Positions 8,618 through 18,065 are shown, numbered from the stretch's first letter. The stretch: DNA of 20,616 bases from Welwitschia mirabilis (GCA_051453625.1 JBOZIK010000001.1:287715934-287736549), one strand, 5' to 3'. A program made the numbers and translations. Notes: generated by a model not told the origin, from the letters alone.

Positions 8618-9700
8618 TATGAAGACAAAATCATTATTTTAGAAGATTAAGTTTATATGCCAATTTGCTTATCCTTTTGACAATATGGAAAGGTCCACAA
8701 AATCAAGATGTAAAATTATCATATTTTCTCAACTTCACGGCTATTCATTTAGGCTTCACTATTAGCAACACTAGTTTTTCAACTTAGAAGATACAGTGGA
8801 AATATATTTATCAAAGTAATTCTTACATCTATCATGTGCACCTTGTAATTGCTTTTGAACTTGTTTAACTATTTCTTTCATTCTCTAAATTTATTATTTT
8901 TTTCCCTTTATATCTTTGTACTAGATCTAACCAACTTATAAGTATTGGATAGTTCCTTCCATACATTACCTCAAATGAGAAACATTTAATTAAGACTTGG
9001 TAACCTTAGTTATAAGGTAGTTTTTCAACATGAAGTTAGCACTTCAATCTTCTTATTTTTCCTGTTATGTAAGTTTTCAAGATGTATTTTAAGATGAAAT
9101 TAGTTTATTCTATTTGTTCATCTATTTATGAGTGAAATGCTATACTGCAAAGAACCTGAATACCTAATTATGTAAAAAAAATTTCTAAAAGTTTACAACA
9201 AATTTAGATCTCTATTAAAAATAATAATTTTAGGAACATCATGTAAATGGAATACTTTCCTTACAAAATAAGTTAAATTTTTTCCCCAGTTATAATTCTA
9301 TTAGTTGAAATGAAGTATACCATCTTGGTTATTNNNNNNNNNNNNNCTTAGGTAAACTTATGATAAAATCCATGGTGATCTTCTTTCATTTCTTCCATTT
9401 CTAGGATAATACTCCCTAGGGCTTTAGAAATCTAGTTGGCTTTTGTTGTTCCAATTTAATGGCTTGACATATTGGGTAACCTTTGATAAATTATTTATCT
9501 TGTAACTTCATTGCTCACTATTAATACTACTTTCTTAGAGAGATATATGTTTTTGCAAATCCTAGGTAACTTGTATATAGAATTTCATGTGCTTCTCTAA
9601 GTAACTGAAGATTCAAGGTCTAATAGGGATACAAACTCAATTTTTTCTCATCAATATCTCATCTAAAGTTAAAGAAAAAGAAGATACCTCTTATTTATTT
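8561..9700 (-). pseudogene. Chromovirus integrase, frameshifted and catalytically altered
   Basis: Integrase inserts element cDNA into host DNA. The N-terminal zinc finger is visible: His codon at 9587-9589, the second His site now Tyr (9566-9568), the first Cys site now Tyr (9476-9478) and the last Cys kept (9467-9469). The first catalytic Asp is kept in MDFIISLPK (codon 9368-9370). The second site reads FNRD, with Asn in place of catalytic Asp (codon 9214-9216). A Glu sits at 9108-9110, about 35 codons on. The C-terminal part contains FCGPFHIVKRISKLAYKL (8648-8704), the typical GPF/Y module. Several stops, frameshifts and a 13-N gap break it. Confidence 0.75.
9334..9346. other. Assembly gap, 13 N
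   Basis: A short sized gap inside the integrase core, just after the first catalytic Asp region. No duplication was seen at its edges. Confidence 0.99.
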
Positions 9701-9829
9701 ATAAGATTATTCCAAATTTCTTTGAATAACTTATCTTGTGGTATTTGTTCTTTTATTTCTTCTATTATTTTGGTATTTATTATATAAATTATCATGTACC
9801 ACATATAATTGAAAGCATCTACAACTTTC

Positions 9830-10290
9830 TTATCCTTAGCAATTATGAACATAAGGTCAAAAATCATATTTAGCTATTAATTCCATCCAATATCATTATC
9901 TCATATTCAAAAGAGGTGGTTTTTGTAAAATTTATGAACTTTTATGGTTAGTTTTTATTTGAGATTTACTTTTCAAATAATGTCTTCACACTTTTAATGT
10001 GTGAATAATGGCTAGAAATTATAAACATGTACTATATATCTATGTTCATGTCTATTTAATTTGTGTGATTATAGGGAATGACGCTTCCTGCTTGCATCAA
10101 AACTACACCTATTCCTTCTTTACAAGTATCTGTTACTATGAGGAACTGAGATTCTAGCTCTGGAAACTTTAAAACTAGAGTTTCGATCAATAATATTTTA
10201 ATCCAAAAAAATGCTTCTTTACAATTATCATCAAAATGAAATGAAACTTTGTCATTAGTCAAATTTATCATTGAACTTATGATTATTAAT
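9830..10290 (-). pseudogene. Chromovirus RNase H
   Basis: An open stretch at 10271-10056 begins MINLTNDKVSFHFDDN and contains FLIVTDTCKEGIGVVLMQAG, the hallmark first strand of Ty3 RNase H. The first catalytic Asp is kept in TDT (codon 10128-10130). Downstream, past a stop near 10037, degraded pieces include SVKTLFEK and a VVDAF motif near 9820-9840, matching the end of this domain. RNase H removes the RNA template during reverse transcription. The domain follows the RT without a break in order, but needs frame changes to join it. Confidence 0.75.
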
Positions 10291-10299
10291 AAGTTTTAG

Positions 10300-11008
10300 A
10301 TAAACACCTATAAAATTCTATAAGACTAAAGAAAATTTTTACTCTAGTGAGAATTTTTTTTTAGGTCATACTTTCATCTTGCTAGAGTTAGTTTTTAAGC
10401 CTTCTTCAAATATGACATATCCCAAATAATAAATTAACTTCTTAAAGAACTTACATTTACTTAACTAGCCTATCAAGTCATTTTCTTTAAGTAACTGTGA
10501 AACTAACTTTAGATATTTAACATGGTCTTCTGTACTTTTGGAATAAACTAAAATATCATCCATAAAAACAATAATAAACTAATTTAAATAGAGATGGAAA
10601 ATGTTATTCATCAGTGTCATAAATGCAGTAGGAACATTTATAAGACTAAAAGGCACAACTTTGAATTCAGAGTGATCATATCTATTTTAAATGCCATTTT
10701 TGGTATTTCTTCTTCTTTGATATGAATTTGATGATAACCTAACTTCAAATCAATTTTGGTGAAATACCTTGCTGCCTATAACTAATTAAAAAGATTACTA
10801 ATTTGAGACAGAGGATATGTATACTTTATTATTACCTTGTTTAGCTAAAGTAATCAACATAGATCCTAAGAGATTCATCTTTCTTGTTAACAAATAAAAC
10901 TAGGACTACTTAATGTAATATACTAAGCTTAATTTTGCCTTCATTTACTAACTATTGGACTTGTAATTTTATCTCTTTAAGTTTAATGACTAAAAACCTA
11001 TATAGTGT
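10300..11008 (-). pseudogene. Chromovirus reverse transcriptase
   Basis: Motif A reads YFTKIDLKLGYHQI (about 10725-10770), keeping the first catalytic Asp. The catalytic box is FMDD at 10555-10566, within FIIVFMDDILVYSKSTEDH, so all catalytic aspartates remain. A frameshift lies between the KMAFK segment and SEFKVVPFSL, and stops occur before FIIVFMDD and after LKENDLIG. The N-terminal part runs into a 10-N gap at 11009-11018. The FMDDILVYS form is usual in chromoviruses. Not functional as it stands, because of the frameshift and stops. Confidence 0.8.
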
Positions 11009-11018
11009 NNNNNNNNNN
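11009..11018. other. Assembly gap, 10 N
   Basis: Short sized gap near the start of the reverse transcriptase region on the - strand. Confidence 0.99.
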
Positions 11019-11379
11019 GGTTGTGATTTTGATATAATATCAATTACATGTTTAACTTTATCTTTTATGGTAATTCAACTTTATCCTTAAATATTTGGTA
11101 AAATTCATATAATTTAGTAAGCAATTCTACTTCTCCTTCTTTTCTCATTACAACATAGAATAATTGAGTTACCTTCATGGCTTTCTTCATTTCTCTGTTT
11201 GTCATGTGCTTCTCCTCTTTTAAGATCCATCCCCTAAATGGAGGAGAAATAAGAATTGTTTCTTATCTAAATAATGCTTTAATATCATACTTACCCCTAA
11301 ATAACATCCTCAAAATTACATCATATTTTCTAGTATCAAAGATAAAATTTATTGATAAAATGTAAACCATTAATTATAA

Positions 11380-11590
11380 ATGTTAAATATGCACAATGAC
11401 CTAAAAGTATGCTTATCCTTCCTCCCCCTTCTTGCAATTTCTATTCTAAAAACTAGTTCCCTAATAATTTTGTCTTAGAAAAGAGTTATAACATTGAGTA
11501 AAATAAACTTATCACTAGCACCACTTTCTATAATAAAGACAATAGGTAATCCTTGTAAAAATTCCCTAAGTTCAATTATAGAAAATTGGT
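11380..11590 (-). pseudogene. Chromovirus aspartic protease remnant
   Basis: The - strand reads LPIVFIIESGASDKFI around 11510-11550. Retroviral-type proteases have a D(S/T)G active site in this context; here it is ESG (codons 11520-11528), so the catalytic Asp has become Glu. The protease normally cleaves the Gag-Pol polyprotein. A TAA follows soon after and the flap region is not recognisable. Its position between zinc knuckle and reverse transcriptase is the expected one. Confidence 0.6.
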
Positions 11591-11695
11591 TTCACATAAG
11601 ATCTATTTGGACTATGATGAATAATATTTTTTGGCTTATTGTTATCCTTGTATCATAGTTAACTAGCTAGAATTTATGTCCTTCTCCTTTTCATG

Positions 11696-11740
11696 GTAAT
11701 TCTTGATTAGATGACCTTTATTTTTATAATAGGAATAAAT
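11696..11740 (-). pseudogene. Gag CCHC zinc knuckle with all three cysteines changed to tyrosine
   Basis: The - strand reads YSYYKNKGHLIKNY. The spacing is exactly C-x2-C-x4-H-x4-C, but the three cysteine positions (codons 11735-11737, 11726-11728 and 11696-11698) are all Tyr; the His (11711-11713) is kept. A TGT/TGC to TAT/TAC change is a single G-to-A transition each time. The knuckle normally binds element RNA for packaging and could not bind zinc in this form. It is flanked by Lys/Glu-rich DNA as in typical gag ends. Confidence 0.7.
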
Positions 11741-11925
11741 TGCTACTACACAATCTTGAATAATGAGATCTTGCTAAAGTTGATGGTCCTATGGTCGTAC
11801 TTGTTGGGAAATTATTATTGTCATTTAAGATATCATTGAAGTTCTTTTTTCTACCTCCATATAACATTTGGTCTTTTTATATGCTTTTTAAGGAGACTTA
11901 AGTTATAGTAGATAAACAAGACTTC

Positions 11926-12230
11926 TCAGTTGAGATGGAGAGTACTAATAAAATCATTGGCAAGTTCTTCTAGATCCCACTAAGTTTGAAATTTTATTAT
12001 CTTTTAGAATTCTTTCCAGTATTCATTAAGACTCTTTCTTCCTAGTCTCGGGAACTTAAACTGCGTGCTCCTATTTTTGACAAAGTAATCATAAATAAAA
12101 TCTTTTTTGAATTCCTATGTGAATTTTACCCATTTAATCTAATCATTTCTTATTGATCTTAGATGACTCCATCAAGCTGATACATTTCCTTTAAGAAACA
12201 TTACTGCATATTAACTATGTAAATTATTCT
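11926..12230 (-). pseudogene. Gag core (retrotransposon gag family) remnant
   Basis: One reading frame carries MFLKGNVSA, then WSHLRS, KWVKF and EFKKDFIYDYFVKNR, then LGRKSLNEYWKEF, matching the order of landmarks in the retrotransposon gag domain (a WW-type pair, a WxxF segment, and a later EYxxxF segment). In-frame stops include a TGA at 12172-12174 where the first Trp of the pair is expected, a TAG before EFKKDF, and others nearer the end at 11926-11928. Gag forms the particle that houses reverse transcription. No start codon region was confirmed. Confidence 0.65.
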
Positions 12231-12988
12231 AAACATTCTTTAGCCTAAAATAGTTTTTGATATATTATAACCATTTTAGTACTTATTTTAAAGATCCCAA
12301 AGTGCCAAAATATGTGCACATTTGGATCTTCTTCATATTGTCCTACATGTTTTGATCTTTCATGATGCTTTGTTAAGTGTTTAGAGGTGAGTTATGAATA
12401 TGGAATTGTTGTACTCACCTATTAATTTTCTCTCTCACTTGTTGTTCAAAGGATTGAGAAGAATTATTCTTTAAACTTTATATCCTTTCATTTCATGCTT
12501 AAAGGAATTGTTTAACTTGTGACTAAATTTCTCTAATTGGCTGTTCCCATGGTCATTCGTTAAGAGCTCTATGAATAGAGTCTAGTTTATCATTCATAAT
12601 TTTTATAAAGCTTTAACATTTAAGTAATTAACCTTTAATTATTATTGAAGTTTTTCTATGTAGTGCCATAAAGTAATGATGTGAGTGTTTATATGATATT
12701 CTATGCTTTGCTGATGTATGGGTTTTGGAGAAACCATCTGAACTTCATTACTACTGGTATTCTATCTTTTATAGGCTAGATAATTTAGTTATGTGAATTG
12801 TTTTCAAGAGATAAAACTACTAACCACTTCCACATTTAACACATGGTTAATTTTGTAAGTTTTATATTTTAAATATATATAGCTAAAATTAATTAAAGAG
12901 CCTTAAGTTTTATTAATAATAGACTTATGTCATCTCTATGTTTACTATTAATAAATTTCACTTAAATTGTAAACTTGATGATTTTATC
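12231..12988. other. Upstream of gag: no recognisable gene; possible LTR edge
   Basis: On the - strand this should hold the gag N-terminus, leader, primer-binding site and 5' LTR. A weak primer-binding-site candidate (- strand TGGCACTACATAG at about 12663-12675) is too degenerate to claim. No domain or repeat was recognised. The 101-bp array begins at the far end. Confidence 0.35.
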
Positions 12989-13392
12989 ATCGTAACAATA
13001 GTGCAGTGTCCCATTAAAATTATGATTGGTTATTTAATCCTGTAGATCACTTATTTCTACTTCACATCTATTCATGATTATCTAGGACTATTACGTTAGT
13101 AATGTGGCATTCCCTTATAATTCTATCTAATTATTTTATATCCCAGGCTACCCAGGACATCTTCACATCACTTTATGACTATCTAGTATTGTCATGTTAG
13201 TAGTGGGAATTTCCCTTGTATTTCTAGTTGACTAATTGACCTTATGAACTATTCATGTTAAGTTCACATCATCTAATAATCCCTTGAACTACTATGTTAG
13301 AAATGTGGCATTTCCTTATAATTTTGCTCGAGTATTTTACCTTCTTAACTACTTAAGTGTGTATTACATCATTTTGGAATTGTTTCAATATG

Positions 13393-13574
13393 CCATGTTA
13401 GTAATGTGACGTCCCATTATATTTCTTCTTGAGTATCTAATCTCTTTAACTATTTAGATTAGCATTACATCATTCTAGAACTGTTTGGAAATATCATGTT
13501 AATATCATAGTGTCCCATTATATTTCCACTTGTTTATTTAACATTTGGCTTCTTAAGCTAATACTATGTCATTC
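13393..13574 (+). repeat. 182-bp two-unit block, copy 1, ending at a gap
   Basis: This is repeated directly at 13675-13857 with about 92% identity, much closer than neighbouring units are to one another. Copy 1 stops exactly at the 100-N gap. Either a two-unit higher-order repeat exists here, or overlapping contigs were not merged. Confidence 0.75.
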
Positions 13575-13674
13575 NNNNNNNNNNNNNNNNNNNNNNNNNN
13601 NNNNNNNNNNNNNNNNNNNNNNNNNNNNNNNNNNNNNNNNNNNNNNNNNNNNNNNNNNNNNNNNNNNNNNNNNN
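13575..13674. other. Assembly gap, exactly 100 N
   Basis: Gap inside the 101-bp array. The true number of units is therefore unknown. Confidence 0.99.
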
Positions 13675-13857
13675 CTTGTTAGCAATGTGACGTCCCATTA
13701 TATTTCTGCTTGAGTATCTAATCTCTTTAACTAGTTTAGGTTAGCATTACATCATTCTGGAACTGTTTAGAAATGTCATGTCAATAATGTAGTATCCCAT
13801 TATATTTCCACTTGTTTATTTAGCATTTGGCTTCTTAAGCTAATACTATGTCATTCT
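13675..13857 (+). repeat. 182-bp two-unit block, copy 2, starting at a gap
   Basis: Direct counterpart of 13393-13574. Both copies end at the same place in the unit (TACTATGTCATTC), where copy 1 meets the gap and copy 2 continues into the next unit. Confidence 0.75.
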
Positions 13858-13963
13858 AGGATATTTTTGAGGTATCATGCTAGTACGTTGATGCTATCTT
13901 ATCTTTCTACTTGAGTATTTAGCCTCCTTGACTTCCTAGGTTAATATTGCATTATTTCAGCAC

Positions 13964-14248
13964 TATTTTGAGGTGTTATGTTAGCATTATGATGCCCTGT
14001 TATATTTCTATTTAAGTATTTGGCTTCCTTGGCTACTTAAATCAGCACTACATTAAGACTATTTTGAGATCTCATGTTAGTAGTATGGCATTCCCTTATA
14101 ATTTTTCTTGATTATTTAGCATCATTGACTACTTAGGTTAGTATTACATCATTATGGAGCTGTTTTGAGGTGACATGTTAGTAACGTGATGGCCTATTAT
14201 AATTTTACTTAAGTATTTGACCTCCTTGACCACTTAGGCTAGTAGTAA
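13964..14248 (+). repeat. Inverted repeat, arm 1 (inside the 101-bp array)
   Basis: The reverse complement of this arm matches 14490-14771 at about 91% identity over about 283 bp. It covers nearly three array units. Between the arms lie 241 bp of further array units in the forward orientation. Confidence 0.85.
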
Positions 14249-14489
14249 ATTATTTTGGAATGGTTTCAAGATGCCATGTTAATAGTTTAGCATCCTTTTA
14301 TATTACTAGTTTAGTATTTAACTTCTTAAACTACTTAGGTTATTATTTCTTCATTGTATAACCATTTTGGATTATCATGTCAATAGTGTGACACCCCCTT
14401 ATATTATTGATTTAGTATTTGATCTTGAAATTGCTTAGGTTATCTTTGCTTCACTATGTGGCTATTTTATATTTCCATTTTTAGTAATG

Positions 14490-14771
14490 TACTACTAGCC
14501 TAAGTGATCAAGGAGGTCAAATAATCAAGTAAAATTATAATAGGCCACCACGTTGTTAACATGTCACCTCAAAACAGTTTCATAATGATGTAATACTAAT
14601 CAACTAGTTAAGGTGGCCAAATAATTAAGCAAATTATAAGGGGATGCCATACTACTAACATGGAATCTCAAAATAGTCTTGATGTAGTGCTGATTTGAGT
14701 AGATAAGGAAGCCAAATACTTAAATAGAAATATAACCGGGCATCATAATGCTAACATAACACCCTAAAATA
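14490..14771 (-). repeat. Inverted repeat, arm 2, ending at a gap
   Basis: This carries array units in the opposite orientation, starting abruptly at TACTACTAGCC and ending precisely where the N run begins. It could be a true fold-back within the satellite or a second haplotype contig joined in reverse. Because the arm ends exactly at the gap, a misassembly is a serious option. Confidence 0.85.
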
Positions 14772-14871
14772 NNNNNNNNNNNNNNNNNNNNNNNNNNNNN
14801 NNNNNNNNNNNNNNNNNNNNNNNNNNNNNNNNNNNNNNNNNNNNNNNNNNNNNNNNNNNNNNNNNNNNNNN
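14772..14871. other. Assembly gap, exactly 100 N
   Basis: Separates the inverted array arm from unrelated T-rich DNA. No direct repeat of the flanks was seen. Confidence 0.99.
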
Positions 14872-15431
14872 TTGTGATTTGGTTAGTTATCTCAAATTCA
14901 TTATCATATTTTTATAGCATGTTTTTCTTGTTTAAGTTTTCAATAGAAGATAATTTGTTGCTTAGATAAGTGTTTTCTTTAGATTTTTGGTGTTGTAAGT
15001 GCTACTCATGTTCTTTTTGTGATGAAACATTTTTATTGTTCATTCTTTTTCTTTACTTGTTATAATATTTCATTGATCTATATTTTTCAAATTTCACATT
15101 ACTTAACTTTATACTTTATTTAAAAAGTTATCCTCTTTTACCTACCTTCTCACTCTTATTTACTTTCTTTGCTTTATTTTCTAATATAGGATGTATTACT
15201 TGTTCTTTCGGAGGGGATAGAGACCCATTTTCATAACTCATTTTTAAAAATTTTTAACTTAATTTAGATCTTTTATAACATAAAATTTTCAAATTGTCAT
15301 ATACATTATGCATTACTTATTATTCATCTATATAATGTGTTTTATGAGCCGATTTTATAAATTTTAAATTTATATTTTGAAAAATAAATTAGCTCACAAT
15401 TATGGTTGTTCTACTTAGTTTTATCAAGGAC
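14872..15431. other. T-rich stretch with nothing recognisable
   Basis: No coding pattern, tandem repeat or array unit is visible here. It precedes the + strand LTR-like block. A faint likeness between about 15400-15431 and the reverse complement of DNA just beyond 2085 hints that the shared element may extend further, but it is too weak to claim. Confidence 0.5.
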
Positions 15432-15792
15432 TAAAAAAGGCTATTTTGTTTTACCAATTTGTGGTTATTTGATGGGGTTTTATGAGTTATTTCGTAAGAC
15501 TTTTATATATGTTTAGGTGCAATTCTAAGGATTTTGGAGATACAAGAAGAAATATCAGAAATGTGCAATTTTTATTCAAATTTGATGTATTAAAGGCATT
15601 TTTTAATGCAAAGAGCTTTGAATAAGAATTATTAATAAAATATTAGATTTCTTCGTAAGAAAATAAATAAAGAAGACTGTCATCCCTTCTGTCATCCCCA
15701 TGATAGGTAGGATGATGACACATGTGCATGCTGACATGGACTGCTGAGTCATTATTCTAAATCATCTATTGTAATAAACTGTCATTCCTCTT

Positions 15793-15818
15793 ATCATCTG
15801 GATGATAGTCCAGATGAT
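15793..15818. promoter_or_regulatory. 10-bp perfect inverted repeat with 6-nt loop
   Basis: ATCATCTGGA and TCCAGATGAT flank TGATAG. It lies about 110 bp upstream of the TATA-like box in a patch rich in GATGA/CATCC words that recur at 15672-15720. In the other copy, the matching zone (about 1693-1720) has short inverted repeats of different sequence. It could be a binding site for a dimeric factor; function is unknown. Confidence 0.4.
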
Positions 15819-15923
15819 ATTGATATGTAATCGATTCTGATAGTAACCTTTGATCTTTTCATCCATTTCATTTATAAGCACACCAAACCGAACTTACTGT
15901 TTATCTTCTTCTGCTGGGAGTTG

Positions 15924-15936
15924 TTATAAATAAACC
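15924..15936 (+). promoter_or_regulatory. TATA-like box of the + strand LTR-like block
   Basis: TTATAAATAAACC is preserved in the related copy at 1583-1593 (- strand) in matching surroundings. Transcription would then start about 25-30 bp downstream, in CGACTCTCTTTC. Confidence 0.45.
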
Positions 15937-16189
15937 CCACTTCGACTCTCTTTCTCATTTTTGTTACACCAAAAATCCTTGTGATAGGAGGTCAAAGGGT
16001 GGGAGATTCATCTTGAGTATTGCAGAAAGATACGCACTTGGTAGAGGATTGTATATTCTCTATTAAGACATAACTATTTTGTAATTAAGATGCTTGTTAC
16101 TCTTTCTTAATATAAACTTTGTTTGTTTTCATATTTTCATGTTAGATTTTTTGATTATCCTTATAGTCTATGTTATCTGGTGATAATTT

Positions 16190-16755
16190 NNNNNNNNNNN
16201 NNNNNNNNNNNNNNNNNNNNNNNNNNNNNNNNNNNNNNNNNNNNNNNNNNNNNNNNNNNNNNNNNNNNNNNNNNNNNNNNNNNNNNNNNNNNNNNNNNNN
16301 NNNNNNNNNNNNNNNNNNNNNNNNNNNNNNNNNNNNNNNNNNNNNNNNNNNNNNNNNNNNNNNNNNNNNNNNNNNNNNNNNNNNNNNNNNNNNNNNNNNN
16401 NNNNNNNNNNNNNNNNNNNNNNNNNNNNNNNNNNNNNNNNNNNNNNNNNNNNNNNNNNNNNNNNNNNNNNNNNNNNNNNNNNNNNNNNNNNNNNNNNNNN
16501 NNNNNNNNNNNNNNNNNNNNNNNNNNNNNNNNNNNNNNNNNNNNNNNNNNNNNNNNNNNNNNNNNNNNNNNNNNNNNNNNNNNNNNNNNNNNNNNNNNNN
16601 NNNNNNNNNNNNNNNNNNNNNNNNNNNNNNNNNNNNNNNNNNNNNNNNNNNNNNNNNNNNNNNNNNNNNNNNNNNNNNNNNNNNNNNNNNNNNNNNNNNN
16701 NNNNNNNNNNNNNNNNNNNNNNNNNNNNNNNNNNNNNNNNNNNNNNNNNNNNNNN
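16190..16755. other. Assembly gap, 566 N
   Basis: A sized gap between the LTR-like block and the decayed gag region. It probably hides the LTR end, primer-binding site and start of gag. Confidence 0.99.
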
Positions 16756-17400
16756 TGATAGAAGTAAGTTAAATGTGGCCTAAACCCTCACCTAGAAAAA
16801 ATTAAATCATAGTCTAAATCATTAAAGATTTAAAAGAGGTAAAACATGAGAGAAATGAAACAAAACAAAAATAAGCTAACTAGTATCAATAAAAATTTCA
16901 TCTTTACCTTAGAGAAATACACCAAAATAATCCTTGATGCTAAAGTGGCAACTAAGAAAAGTGAAGTTGTAGTTCTAATATGTGATTTATGTAAAGATAG
17001 CTAACATATCACAAAATATGATCCCTTGCTTCCTACCTATTTAAAAAAAAAAAATCTATGAGGAAGTTTATGCCTTTAACTAAAGACCTTTAAACTACAA
17101 TCAAAACCACAACCAAATACAAGTCCAAAATCACAATAAATTTTAACATAAAATGAGTCAATAATCAAACTCTAGAAATTTTCAAACACACCATCTTAAC
17201 TTTCAACCTTTTAAAAATAGATTTGAGAACTCAAAATTTTAATCTAATAACTCAAACAACTTGGCAAGCCCATCCAAATCTCAAAACCATAGTGATCTTC
17301 TTAGGAATTCCATTAAGGAGTTTACAAAAAATCAAGAAAAAATAAACACCAACATAGAAAACTTTATGAGTATTTTATAATAAAACATGCTTGCCAATTA
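16756..17400 (+). pseudogene. Heavily decayed gag region
   Basis: A-rich DNA with only short open stretches. A few late-gag landmarks appear near 17300-17400 (NIENFMSIL, then an RPQG motif at about 17400). Nothing else is recognisable. Position between the gap and the better preserved gag end suggests it is the main body of gag. Confidence 0.4.
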
Positions 17401-17760
17401 AAGACCACAAGGTATTTTTGCTACTCAACCTTTTCTAAACCCTAACAAAGTAAGAAAAGATTGTAAGGTGGTGAAAAGAAGTGGAAATGATATAACTCCT
17501 CTTATACATAAGGCTTTAACATCACAAAGTAATAAGAATGATAAGGAAGAGGACATAGAAATCCTAGAAAACCATTCCTTCCCTTCCTACTGCATCACAA
17601 AAAAACTTACTACCCCATGGCTTGATAGGATTAACACACACCCCATCTTTAATGTTTATTTGAAAGCCTTAATGCAAAATATGAGCATCAACTTATCATT
17701 TTGGAAACTTTTGTAAGAAAATCTAAGATATTCTAAGATATGTAGAGACTTAATAAGAAA
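17400..17760 (+). pseudogene. Gag C-terminal region (Athila/Tat-like)
   Basis: Begins with an RPQG motif and FLNPNK, then KRSGND (the RSG landmark), an acidic stretch (NKNDKEEDIEILE) and a later segment NVYLKALMQNMSINLSFWKLL that corresponds to the helical part before the protease. The stretch 17468-17716 is open for 82 codons, the longest gag piece left; its GTG-type first codon is not a true start. A TAA at 17714-17716 follows WKLL, after which ENLRYSKICRDLI continues the family pattern in the same frame. Confidence 0.6.
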
Positions 17761-18025
17761 GGGGGAAAAAAATGAACTATCCCTAGTGAAATCTTCCTAG
17801 CTTAATCTATTAGTAACTTAGTGTGCCAAAAATGTCCAAAGTTTAAAGATCCATGGGTCACAATGTGAGTGTCACTTTAGATGAAAACCATAGAATAAAG
17901 AAATCCTTTATAGATATTAAAGCTAGTATTAACATTATGTTCTTATACATTTATTAACATCTTGGTTTCAAAGAAAGAGTAGAACCTACATACATTATCC
18001 TGAAGTCAGCTGACACATCTATGAA

Positions 18026-18065
18026 GAAACCACTAGGTGTGATTAAGGGCTTGCTTCATTCAGAT
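18026..18065 (+). repeat. 40-bp exact direct repeat, copy 1, before a gap
   Basis: Identical to 18166-18205. It lies in protease sequence and stops exactly at a 100-N gap. Exact identity at both gap edges points to an overlap of adjacent contigs that was not merged. Confidence 0.9.

Larger units (their letters stand above)
7765..12230 (-). mobile_element. Decayed Ty3/gypsy chromovirus (Tekay/Del-like), - strand
   Basis: Domains appear on the - strand in canonical order from high to low coordinate: gag core (12230-11926), zinc knuckle (11740-11696), protease (about 11590-11380), reverse transcriptase (10990-10300), RNase H (10290-9830), integrase (9700-8560) and a chromodomain-like tail (8560-8424), then a polypurine tract. 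The protease-RT-RNaseH-integrase order and the tail after a GPF-type integrase end identify a chromovirus. Tekay/Del is inferred from the tail. Frameshifts and stops affect every domain. The 5' LTR and primer-binding site were not securely found; a weak candidate lies near 12660-12690. Confidence 0.75.
12989..14489 (+). repeat. Diverged satellite-like array, period about 101 bp, about 13-15 units
   Basis: A CATGTTAGTAATGTGRC-like motif recurs at 12989, 13093, 13194, 13294, 13395, 13496, then after the gap at 13676, 13778, 13877, 13978, 14074, 14175, 14276, 14377 and 14477. Spacings are 96-104 bp, mostly 100-101. Each unit also carries a CCCATTATATTTCT-like part, a TTAACTACTTAGGTT-like part and a TACATCATT part. 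Units differ by many substitutions but keep length. No open frame or promoter is shared. It is unlike any family I can name from memory and could be an old satellite or an array inside a retroelement. Confidence 0.85.
15432..16189 (+). mobile_element. LTR-like block, + strand (copy 2 of an opposed pair)
   Basis: This aligns with the reverse complement of 1321-2085 along its length. It holds an inverted repeat at 15793-15818, a TATA-like box at 15924-15936 and a conserved downstream part with CATCTTGAGTATTGCA. The block is cut off by a 566-N gap, beyond which + strand gag-pol of an Athila/Tat-like element appears. It may be that element's 5' LTR: orientation and distance fit. No primer-binding site is visible, presumably lost in the gap. 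Ends are not defined. Confidence 0.55.

Noticed and set aside
11177-11365. 62-codon open stretch on the + strand
   Set aside because: Lies opposite the protease region of the - strand element and shows no family pattern.
12663-12675. tRNA-Met primer-binding site of the - strand chromovirus
   Set aside because: Only TGG and scattered bases agree, and no matching LTR end was found.
16123-16772. Long open frames across 16190-16755
   Set aside because: They consist almost wholly of unknown bases in the gap; only a few residues at each end are real.
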